Shown here: in pieces, positions 23,701 through 33,952 of the stretch
Numbering within the stretch: the first letter of the stretch is position 1
Layout of the letters: every line of letters begins with the position of its first letter
Assembly (NCBI GenBank): GCA_014904985.1
Contig: MU128973.1
Span: 89,883 to 153,882 of the forward strand
Direction: 5' to 3'
Length of the DNA: 64,000 nucleotides
DNA from: Hydnum rufescens UP504
Taxonomy: Eukaryota > Basidiomycota > Agaricomycetes > Cantharellales > Hydnaceae
Translations under genes and position numbers: made by a program
The notes under the pieces: generated by a model
Told to the model about the DNA's origin: nothing
Seen by the model: the letters and a program-made list of their open reading frames with translations, nothing else
Databases searched by the model: none

Positions 23701-26700
23701 CAGCAAGGGACAATGCATTGAATTCTAAGACATCCACACTTACAGCTATGTGGTCAATCCACCAAAAGATGAATCAGCAAGGGACAATGCATTGAATTCT
23801 AAGACATCCACACTTACAGCTATGTGGTCAATCCCACCAAAAGATGAATCAGCAAGGGACAATGCATTGAATTCTAAGACATCCACACTTACAAGCTATG
23901 TGGTCAATCCCACCAAAAGATGAATCAGCAAGGGACAATGCATTGAATTCTAAGACATCCACACTTACAGCTATGTGGTCAATCCCACCAAAAGATGAAT
24001 CAGCAAGGGACAATGCATTGAATTCTAAGACATCCACACTTACAAGCTATGTTGTCAATCCACCAAAAGATGAATCAGCAAGGACAATGCATTGAATTCT
24101 AAGACATCCACACTTACATGCTATGTGTCAATCCCACCAAAAGATGAATCAGCAAGGGACAATGCATTGAATTCTAAGACATCCACACTTACACCTATGT
24201 GTCAATCCCACCAAAAGATGAATCAGCAAGGGACAATGCATTGAATTCTAAGACATCCACACTTACAAGCTATGTTGTCAATCCCATCAAAAGCATGAAT
24301 CAGCAAGGGACAATGCATTGAATTCTAAGACATCCACACTTACAGGCTATGTTGTCAATCCCACCAAAACATGAATCAGCAAGGGACAATGCATTGAATT
24401 CTAGGACATCCAGACTTACACCCTATGTTGTGAATGCCAACCCACATATGTGTCAACTGGTAACAATTCTTCACATGGTGGGTGATATGGACTTACATCC
24501 TACAGTGTTCAGGTGACCAACCAATCTATCAGCCAGGCACCTGATATCAAATTCTAACAGATCCCATCTTACCTGCTATGTTATCAACACCACCAAAAGA
24601 GAAATCAGCCAGCAGTGTTGTATTCAAACATCCACACCTACCCTCTTAGTTGCAGATGCCACCCAACATGAATCAACCAGAAACCATTCATAACTTAGTA
24701 TGATATCTTGACTTACATACTATGGTGACAACACCACACAAAGATACATCAACCAAGGACCCAATAAATGGTGGGAGAGGCAAACTCACTGCCTTACATT
24801 CCCCATACCCCCAAACAATGTAGTCAGTGAGCTCACATTTAATTTCCAGAGATTTCAACATACCTCCTACATTTTTGATACCACCAGACAATGTATCAGC
24901 CAACACCCATGTATCACAAGGCAGGGGATGCAACTCACTTCCTACATTGTCAATCCCACCAAATGATGAATCAGCCAGCAATCCTGCATCAAATGGTGAG
25001 AAGTCATTGGCCCACCAGCTACATTGTTGATACCATTGGTGGGGTCAGCCTGTCACCACACACTGAATCTAAAGAGCCAGGCTTACTTGCTAGGTTGCCA
25101 ATCATCCAGATATGTATCAGCCAGTGATTGTATCAAGGTGGCAGGGATTAAATCTTACATCCTACATTATCAATGTCACCACAGACTATTAACCAGTGAC
25201 CCCACATTGAATCAGAAGAGATCCACACTTACATGCTACATTGTCATGGAACCAAACAATGTATCAGCAAGTGACCATGCATTAAATTGTGAAACATCCA
25301 GCCTTACTTCCTGCATTGTACATGTCAGACAAAGAAATATCAGTCCACACCTGGGCCATGCATCAGAAGAGAACCAGACTTACAGTCTGTATTGTCAATT
25401 CCACCCAAAGATATATTAGCCATCAACCATAGATTGTATACTAAGAAATTCACACTTACATTCTATGTTGTCAGGGCCACCAAAGGACATATCAGCCCCA
25501 CATGCACCCATGGAAGGTGGGAGACATGCACTTACTTTCTATTTTATCAATCCCACCCAATGATGTATCAGCTGGTACTGACACATCAAACTGGGAGGTA
25601 TCTGGACTCACATACTATATTAATGATGACATTGAAATAAGTGTATCAGCTAAATAGTGGGGGATACTCACATCCTGCATTGTGAATACCATGCATTGAC
25701 ATATCAGCCTGTGACCCTGCATGAAATTGTAAGAGAAGCAGCCCACCAGCTATGTCATGGTGAATGCCACCAGAAGAATGGATCAACCAGCAATCACATA
25801 CAAAATTGAAAGGGCACCCACATTCTTGATTGCCAATGTCATCAGTGATAAGTCAGCAAGTGATGGTGCATCAAGGTGAAGGAGACCCAGACTTACATCC
25901 TACATTATCAGTGTTACCAAACATTGTATCACCCAGTTGCCACACATCAAATTGGAAAATATCAAAACTTACAGACTGCAGTGTCAATGGCACCAAACAA
26001 TGTTAAATACCAAAAAAGGTCCACACATCAAATTGTGAGAGAACTGGACTTACTGCCTACATTGTCCATGACAGAGAAAGACATCAGCCCACACCACATC
26101 AAATTGCAAGAGAGCCAGACTGACTTTCTACATTGTTCATCATCCAATGATAGATCAGTTAGTGGCCCTGTGCTAACTTATAGTAATGCCCCACTTACAT
26201 ACTGTATCATCCATGTCACCCAATGATCCATCAACCAGCAACCACCCATGAATACTGGGAAATATGAACATACCTCCTATTTTATTTCCCACCCAATCAT
26301 CTATCAGCCAAGGACCTTGTATTGAATCCACACTCACATACTATATTGTTAATGTCAACAAAATATTTGCCAATCAGCAACCATGCATTGAATCCCAAGA
26401 CATCTGGACATACATACTATAGTGTTAATGCCACCAAAAAGGAATCAGTTAGTCATCATACATCAAACAGTGGTGGAAGCCAACCCACTTTCTATGTGTT
26501 CATGCCACCAAAAGTTCTCTCAACTAGTGACCACATATCAAACTGTGAGAGATGCAGTCTTACCTCCTACATTGTAAAGATCACCAAGGGATATATTAGC
26601 TGGTGGCAACAGTGCAGATCCAAAGGTGGGAGATGCATACTCACACACTATGTGTTCCATGCCACCCAAAGTTGTACAAACAGCAATCTCACATCAAATT

Positions 26701-27060
26701 CTGACATGCAAACTCACCCCCTGCATTGCAGATTCCACCAGAAGTTGTATAAGGGAACAACCATGCATTAAATGGTGGGAGATCCACACTCACATACTGT
26801 GTTCCCAATGGCATCGAGAAATGTATCAGCCAGCTGCCATGTATCAAATTGTCAGAGATCAGAGATTCAGACTGACCAACTACATTGTCAATGCCACAAA
26901 GAGATATGTAAGTCAGTGATCATGCAACAAATGTTAGTGCCTGCAGCCATACCTCCTACATTGTCAATACCATCCAATGAACCAATAATGTCACAACCAG
27001 TTATTGCAGGCACGGCATATGATACAATCAGTGCACTCTCCACAAGTGACAGAGTCACTC
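20790..27060. repeat. 75-base satellite with homogeneous core and decayed shoulders
   Basis: The core (about 21190-24430) has roughly 43 head-to-tail copies of a 75-76 base unit containing the blocks CAATCCCACCAAAAGATGAA, TCAGCAAGGGACAATGCATT and CTAAGACATCCACACTTACA. Most copies in the right half are identical or differ by one or two bases at the CTATGTGG join. On both sides (20790-21190 and 24430-27060) the same word order recurs at about 75-80 bases but strongly diverged, so the array is at least 6.2 kb. The unit contains no CpG. Because 75 is divisible by three, several frames stay open across copies. I see this as non-coding. Confidence 0.92.
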
Positions 27061-27105
27061 ACCATGAGAATCCTGAACCCATTATCTGCACGTAACTGGG
27101 ATTCT

Positions 27106-28467
27106 TCATCTTTCCCCCAGGTCCTGGGGTTCTGGCCATAATGTTCCCTGAATATAGTCAAATTGTACCATCATTTCATCAATAGAACTCAAGACACTAC
27201 CTTTGGCTCGGCTACCAAGGACACTGAGATAAAGATGACTGTTAGTCACTATCAATCTGTGGATATCCATGCTCACCGTTGTAAAACATATATGGTATGA
27301 ATCCGGCGATTTCTTTTCCAAACTGTGAGGCCAAGCAACAATCTCTGGGTCCCATCGGGAAGTGCATCCATAGTGGTTTGAAGAAGTTGCTCGCATGATG
27401 CTACACTCTGCTCAGTATCTTCATGCATGTCTTTAAGCCACAGATTTAAGTGCCAAAATTGCTATTCAGATAGAGTATACATACTTCCAATCCTGATGAA
27501 ACCAGCAGGTGGGTACCGCTGGTCCCGAAATTGTGTCTCGAGTCCGTTAACAAATTCAGCCACTTTCTGCTCCACCTCCGGGGTACGATCGAGGAAATCG
27601 GATGGGCTGGGATCAGGGCCGACAACCTCATTAAATACTTTCATCTCTCTTCCATCCAACTTGGTGAAAATCCCAATAACAGGTACTGAGGGATACACGG
27701 ACCAGTGTGTAGCAAGATAGGGTCGAATGCTGGAACTCCTGGGACGTACCTGATGCTGTAGGTTCGGAGAAAAAGCCCGACTGCAGGAATCCAAAGGGCC
27801 TGTCATTATCTGTTGGAATACAGAGCCTGTAATACTTGATGAGTCGAAGTATGAGGACGTGTGAACGTGCACGCGTGAACGCACCAAATCGCATGCAGTT
27901 GCTGTGAAGGCGGAACTAACGAGCGCTTTCGAATAAATTGCCAGACGGCCTCGACCTCCTTGACCCCTCCCGCCTCGAAACCACCAGAATCGTGGAAAAC
28001 GAAGTCGGGGTTTGATGCGTAAGTGATTTCATCGTCGATGTTGTGGATCCCTCGCTAGATCGTGTGAAAGCATCGAGTAACCGTAGTGTGCCTTTCATAG
28101 GATGGCTCTTACTTGATCGTATCCCCTGGGGACCTCCTTGATCTGAGAGATAAAGGGATAAATTAGACCAGCATTTCTATTGAGTTGGAACATGTGCAGC
28201 AATTACACGTTTTCCGTTCCGGGTCACTATAGCCGCACCGGCGGAGCTGCCTGTTAGTCTTTCGAGTAGAGTGGTCTTTCCTGCGTTCGCCGGCCCAAGT
28301 ATGAGGACCCTGAAGCGCTTGTTTCTGCTGTCTTTGTCGGGGACCTCTTTGTCGGGGACCTCTTCGTCGGGGACCTCTTCGTCGGGGTCGTCGGGGACTT
28401 CATTGTCGAGGACTTTCTTGGTGAGTTTGTCGGGGAGCTTAACATGCTTGTGGATGGATTTCCACAT
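27106..28467 (-). CDS. AIG1/septin-like P-loop GTPase, multi-exon
   Basis: Exon 1 (from ATG at 28467) encodes MWKSIHKHVKLPDK, then an acidic run with repeated EVPD units, then RVLILGPANAGKTTLLERL with the G1 P-loop GPANAGKT. After introns, RGIHNIDDEITYASNPDF and HDSGGFEAGG (G3, DxxG) lie at about 27930-28050, VPVIGIFTKLDGRE (G4, TKLD) at about 27660-27690, and a helical C-terminus. The last exon ends at TGA 27106-27108. Introns are about 50-60 bases with GT/AG borders. This is the widespread basidiomycete G-domain family, whose roles are mostly unknown. The gene keeps intact motifs and many CpGs. Its 3' end abuts the satellite. Exact exon joins are inferred. Confidence 0.8.
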
Positions 28468-29164
28468 TCTTGATGGACTAGAGCAAGAGAGAGAGGGCGT
28501 GTGCGTGTGCGTGGGTGTGAAATGTCAAATACATTTGTGCACATACTAGTACAAATGTCAAAAGTCAGGCAACAGGAGCATTCCTGTTACGTCAACTTGG
28601 CTAGCTTCTGTCCGAAAAGCACGAACTTCTCCATGGACAGCCTCAGATTCCGAGATAGGAAGGTCGCAAAGTACCGCGTGTTCTCTGTGAAATATGGTAG
28701 GCCCTAGATTCGATCCATTTGGGCCTGATCTTGCCTAAGTTACTACGGGACTCTGGCCAAACACGTCCCAATCGGCACACTAGACAGGGAGAGGGGCGCC
28801 CTGGACCTTGCCTCCTGTTGACAATTGCCTGCACGTGACTGATGGTTTGCATAGCTTCTATTCTGATGTGCACGAGGCCTCAGCTTATCTTCAGGATGCA
28901 GCAACTATGTTGTACTCCATTTCCTAGCTAATAATGCCGCTGTGCAGTTGCCAGTTCCTCCGTTGGCGACACCCTGTTCCTCCGGATACTTCAGCTAGCC
29001 CTTATACTGTGGATTCCACTAATCCAGATAGCAGAATGTCGAGTGAGACTGCGATAGTATCAGAACCATCGCATCCCCCCAGCGTATCCCAGGACTCTGC
29101 GCTCAGGCCCACCACCGACACGTGTCTCACCTAGGGGATTCTAGGTATCCTATGGAAGTAGGGC
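28468..29164. other. Intergenic, nothing recognised
   Basis: Upstream region of the GTPase gene and downstream region of the next minus-strand gene. It has a GTGTGCGTGTGCGTG stretch near 28500. The short ORFs present have no recognisable features. CpG-containing sequence of host character. Confidence 0.5.
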
Positions 29165-30425
29165 TCAAGTAGCGTCGTTAGGTTCAGGGTGCTCGTTGTG
29201 GGCAAAGTAAGCCACGTAGTTAGGAGTTGGAAAGTCTTCCTTGATTAATGCCGTATTCCGTGCCAAAAACGTCCCTGTGCGTGCTCCTTGCTTCCCCAAA
29301 TCTCGCCTTACTTGATCCCAACGCAATAGACAACCTCCGATGAGCATGCCACTCAACGCCATAGACTCACCTTTGATGATCACCATCGAATTATTCTACC
29401 CGATGCACCAGGATTTGTTGCAGAATCTTCGAACGGTACCAGAGTTCGTTAAGAGGAGCGTGGAAGGGGAGCTCAAAGACAGCTACATGCTATTTTGTGC
29501 GTGTGACATTACCTTCTATCCAGTATAGCCCCTTGAAATCCTCATTTCCCATGGCTCTAGACTGTGCTGCGAGATTCCTGTTGCTGGATGTCGAGTTTTT
29601 GAACAAGGCGATGAAATACTCCTCCAGGACAATGCCAACACGGGTATATTGATCATGTTTCTTGAACCCGGTGTCCCTACACTGTACTGGTGGCGACGTA
29701 TCATCCTGTATCCCAAGTTCCGATCTTTGTTGTATTCACAAAGACCAGCTTGTAATGCGGAAGAATAGTGTCCTCGGACGGCCCTTTGGTACGAGTGGGA
29801 GCGTCGACCACAGAGACTGCTGCGGAAGTCGTCAAAGTCGGGTGTGGAGGAGCCCCTCAACGTGGTAGCAGGCAATAGCGTACATGGACCGAGGTTTCTA
29901 GTGTACACTATTGGTTGGACAACGTTTATTCTCGCCCCCGATAGAGTCCGATTTCCAGTGACGATCGAGTACCGAGACACCATCGAGAAATTGATCAACC
30001 TCAACCATGCACTCTACCGTCGGTGGTGGCCGGTCTGAAAACCCAGACACCGACCGGCGAGAGTCCTGCCGATTCAGAGCAACCGAATCTCGGGGGTTGG
30101 GTCTTCGCAGTTGCTTAAAGAGGCAGTCTCGGAACAAAGATCTCAACATCGATCGAGTGAGTCCAGTCTGTTGTATCGCTGGTCTAATGTGCATTCTGAT
30201 ACGATATCTTCCAGCGTCAGATCTAGACGACGCAGTGCGTGCATTTGGGAAACACAAGAGATTCTGACCTCATGCTCACCTGTTCGTTTCCATAGAGTAC
30301 GTATTTGGGCTATATATTCTTCTCCGGAACCTTTACGTACATATACTAGTGGCATCCGTCTTGATGAATGCATTGGGGTCATTCATGGTGACGTCAGCGA
30401 CTGGGATTTTAATGACCCAAACCAT
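29165..30425 (-). CDS. Unrecognised multi-exon host gene
   Basis: Reading the minus strand and allowing short GT/AG introns gives a coherent series of protein-like segments: MVWVIKIPVADVTMNDPN (start proposed at 30425), YVRKGSGEEYIAQIRTLW (about 30310-30350), VVDAPTRTKGPSEDTILP (about 29795-29830), HDQYTRVGIVLEEYFIAL (about 29610-29665), VFELPFHAPLNELWYRSK (about 29450-29500), and a final exon with LIGGCLLRWDQVRRDLGK ending at TGA 29165-29167. Codon use and CpG content resemble the neighbouring host genes. I do not recognise the family. The segment near 30310 weakly recalls a BAH domain, but this is not secure. The exon chain between 29830 and 30300 is uncertain. Confidence 0.55.
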
Positions 30426-30819
30426 CAGGCCCTGCACGCTCCTATTTTTTGCATGGATAAATGACCTGACTTCCTTTGCTCTTTTCTTGCACTGTGCTCG
30501 TCGTCCCGCCCTACATCCATGTCCATCCTTTACGTCTTGCGATGTAACCATGTACATTAGTGCCATCGATGCTATTTACCCCTCCACATCGTGCTCGCCG
30601 AAACATTGGTCTGTTCTGGATCACATGCGAGTCCCAGGTTGCAAAACGCATGAACACAATATTCAGGAGAACCGGGGGAGATCTGTCCATCTGTCAGATC
30701 AGATACAACCGTGGTCTCTACCCTCAGGCGTAGAGCTCATCCTCAAAATGAGATTAATTAGACGAGGTGGTCGGTAAAGTGATAAAAACAAACAGTACTG
30801 TACAGCCTATGTTACGCAA

Positions 30820-32164
30820 TCACGTAGTGAATTCTGGGGTCCATTGTAGTCCCTTGTATCCCGCGCTCGACTTCTTCACACTCTGATGCGGATGTTGGAA
30901 TCGAGACCCCATGTCCACAAACGTCGTACGCCTCACTTCGCGCACAGATTTTGGCGGCTTCTCCGTGTGCGTGGCGGACAGCCTCTCCTGCGCGATTTTC
31001 TCGAGCGTCGTCGGGACGATCGGGGCCCATACAATGTGCATGTGTGGAAAAATACGGTGGGATCGTCAGCGTAAAGCGTATAGTATATATATACACCGGC
31101 ACGAAAGAGAAAGAAAAAGCTCGTACCTCCCCCTCATATACCGGCTCCCAGTACAGACGTCACGTCGCTAGACGGCAGTTGTTCCCAATCGGCACTGTAG
31201 TCGAGTACTGCCGCGTCCTCTCGGGCGTCCATGGGCGGTAGCGTCTCGGACCTTTGGTGTTCAATGGGTACCTTGCTGTATACGCCTGTAGCGGATTCGA
31301 AAGCTTTTGCAAAAGCTGTTTGGAGGGGATGTTCCTTTAGGGTAGGAAAAAAGAGAAAAGTCTTATCAGCGCGGGTCGTTGGACAAATATATGCGCAAGA
31401 CTTGGAAAAAAGGAGATACAAAAGGGGATCACAAACGTGAAAGAAAAACGGTTTATAACTATAATCAGATTGTCTTCCGGAACTCTCATGTTTACCACAC
31501 CGAGACGGAATAGGGGTGGGAGGGGAGATCCCAATGAAAAAAAAGGCTTCCGCAGGACAAACCTTGACATATTCAGCCTCGTGGGCTTTCAAACGGATAA
31601 TCGCCTCTATCCGCTTGATGCTGAGACTATAGCGAATAGGCAACATCCGAGGATTATAATGCTCGGGATTTGATTTCCATCTCGCAAAGATTTGATTTCG
31701 AAGGGCATCCGAAAGCGGCGGTGGAGGCTTGAAACTTGGGTTGAGAGGAAGTGGCTAGAGGACAGGCACATTCACATCCGCGTTCGCAAAAAATAAAAAC
31801 AATAGTAATATCAAAAATGAGAGCAGAGACAAGAACCGCAAAGAGGAAGATAAACTCAACCACTTCGCCACCTAGCCAGTTCGTCTTGTGGGGCTTTGTA
31901 CGCGCGGCCTTCGCCTTCGAGCCATTGCCGATAGAGAATGCCCCCCTCCCGACCAATCGTGTTGCGGTCCTTATCCTTTGCGGCACGGAAACTGCCATTT
32001 CTACGGGCATCGTCTATGAATGAAGATTTTCTATCATCGCGACCAAGATCACGACCACCATCACGAGTCGAAGAGGACGAGGCAAAGGTACGCGAGAGGA
32101 CTTGTCTTGAAGACGACGAGACGGCCGGGAGCCCGCGAGGAAGAAGAAATGTAAATGAAGCCAT
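30820..32164 (-). CDS. RSM24: Mitochondrial small-subunit ribosomal protein mS35 (Bot1p/Rsm24 family)
   Basis: Exon 1 starts at ATG 32162-32164 with MASFTFLLPRGLPAVSSSSR, a Ser/Arg-rich presequence suited to mitochondrial import, then GREGGILYRQWLEGEGRA. Exon 2 encodes LPLNPSFKPPPPLSDALR and then RYSLSIKRIEAIIRLKAHE, the helix-turn-helix-like core of the Bot1p family. The third exon (about 31150-31310) contains LQTAFAKAFESATGVY. The last exon reads PIVPTTLEKIAQERLSAT and FVDMGSRFQHP and ends at 30820. The order and motifs match fungal mS35, a structural protein of the mitoribosome small subunit. The exon 1/2 junction (about 31757-31872) is not clean in phase, so one base may be wrong or the donor lies elsewhere. 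A decayed duplicate of the 3' end occurs at 52-53 kb. Confidence 0.85.
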
Positions 32165-32213
32165 ACAGTAGAAAAAACTCTCCCCTGAGAACTTGTATCC
32201 GAGCTGTCGGTCC
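32165..32213. promoter_or_regulatory. Very short shared 5' region between divergent genes
   Basis: Only about 49 bases separate the proposed ATG of mS35 (minus, 32164) from the proposed ATG of the Rrp47/Lrp1 gene (plus, 32214). No TATA box is visible. Any promoter must therefore be bidirectional or lie inside one of the genes. The Lrp1 start is itself uncertain. Confidence 0.45.
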
Positions 32214-33181
32214 ATGGATCCTGGCGTTACTTTGACCTCCCTTTTTCTGCCTCTCTTGATAATCTGGAAGAGGTCCTTGAGCCCCTCATTGCCAAGACTC
32301 TATCCCAAAATACCGAAACACTAGAAACAATCGACAAAGCGAAGCTCCAGGTGCTCGTTGCCTACGTTATTCAAGACCTCGTTCTAAGTGCGCGATCTTC
32401 GAGATCTTTTCTCCGGCATTGACAACAGAGACAGACTCCCCATGAAAAAATAATAATAGTCTATTTGAAAACTCGCGGTTTAGATCCTGCCAAACATGCT
32501 GTTACTGAAGAATTGGTTCGCTCATACCCTGTGTAGGCTTCACACCCACAACATTTGACCTCCTGTATCGTGGTCTTGTAGAATCGAGTCAAAAGTTACT
32601 TTGAGAAGATCTCTTCAGCAGAGAACCCGCAGACACGTTCGTTTCGTTTCGTCGTGTGAGATTGTGGCTCCCTACTTGCATCACTAAAACCACCCTTCTA
32701 GGAGGATTGGCCCTCGACAAGGCCGCCGCAAACCGGTTCATCAAAGCCGCCATAAACGAAGCCAAAGCGGCTTCCGAGGAAGCCTCATCGCATGCTGCTG
32801 CTGGACCGTCTTCCCAGCGAACCGGGAATAATGTCGATGTTGTCATCCCGTTTGGGAAGCACACCCGTTTCACGCACGTCAAACCCCCACGAAATGAACG
32901 ACCCGAAAATAGCGACGAAAGCTCGGATGATGACGATAATGAGGTGAAAATAGTTGACGATGTAAAATCGCTGCGAATAGAGGAGCCAGAGGACATAGCC
33001 CCACCTCCTCCCAGAAATCTACCCTCAGGCTCCACCAAATGGCGCAGAGCTATGGACCCATTTGCAGGTACCCCCTACTTATCATTTCGCTACTGGGGAC
33101 AGGATTCCTAAGCCCTCCTTTGTCCATATAGGTTATGACGCAGATGCTCACAAGACAAACAAGAAAAAGTCAAAGGGGTAG
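32214..33181 (+). CDS. LRP1: Nuclear exosome cofactor Rrp47/Lrp1 (C1D family)
   Basis: Five exons join in phase: about 32214-32387, 32460-32515, 32582-32636, 32702-33067 and 33132-33181, all introns GT/AG and 64-72 bases. The protein reads SLDNLEEVLEPLIAKTL, KAKLQVLVAYVIQDLVLIYL, KTRGLDPAKHAVTEEL, NRVKSYFEKISSAENP and LALDKAAANRFIKAAINE, the complete Sas10/C1D pattern, then an acidic, serine-rich tail and a lysine-rich end. In yeast Rrp47 binds Rrp6 and RNA in nuclear 3' end processing. The frame carrying WRYFDLPFSASLDN has no in-frame ATG. The nearest ATG (32214) is one frame off, so either a small exon or a one-base error lies at the start. Confidence 0.85.
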
Positions 33182-33952
33182 CGAGGGGACGACTCGATTG
33201 TGCAGATAATGTGCCTGCCGCCCATTTGGGCTATATATCTCTATCCGATTCCCCCCTCCATCCAGTGGCATCGCGTTGAGTGCTTTCAATGGGCTTCTGT
33301 CGGAGATCCAAGCATCGGCTGTAGAGAGACATTACTTATCACGCTCGGAATACCTGCTCTTCCGATGTCGGTCATTATTCTCTCCAAATTGCCACATCTG
33401 CCTATATAAACCCTTTTGAAAACTGTCACAGAGCCAGCGAAACGATACTGAAAACATCATGAAGATATAACTAACTTCATAAAATTCCCAGACTAATCGA
33501 CGATGATTCGTAGCATTTAATTTGCCAAAGCTTCAGTTGCGGGACGATTTGTGGCCTGCACTGGCTAATACTGTACTCTCCCTCCTTCAGCGTCTTTTCG
33601 TGTCACGGAATGCTTCGTGCCGGTACTGGTGGAGATCGCGTAAACCAATATCTTCTTCTACCGCCTCCTTTGTAGCTTGAAATGCCAGGCGCAATCATCC
33701 GGTTCAGTCTGTCATGTCACTGGTGATATACTTTCAGCTGCTGGGGCAGCGAAATCCTCAATGTGTTGTTGTGAATGTTCACCTTGCTGCTTTTTCAAGG
33801 CACAATCGGCAGGGAGGGTACAAGCAACAACTTGATTCTTAATGGTAGGACGAAGAGCACACACCCGGAAGTTTCGGGACGCGCGCCCTTCCAACGACAG
33901 ATAGCGACACACAAACCCAGAACATCACAACACAGGTCTACATTCATTTAGC

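Noticed and set aside
23323..24095. Repetitive protein genes on either strand of the satellite
   Set aside because: The 75-base unit keeps frames open in several phases simply because its length is a multiple of three. Open runs end wherever a unit is 74 or 76 bases, and there is no start, splice or codon signature.
21190..24430. CRISPR array
   Set aside because: The units are tandem and directly adjoining with no unique spacers. The short variable joins are 0-3 bases. The genome is eukaryotic.
12982..27000. Classical RIP as the mutation source
   Set aside because: The losses track CpG rather than CpA, stops are TGA from CGA rather than TAA/TAG from CAA/CAG, and the fungus looks like a basidiomycete.
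30491..31085. Retroposed mS35 copy at 52-53 kb
   Set aside because: The copied segment includes DNA downstream of the gene and has no poly-A or upstream exons, so DNA duplication is the better explanation.
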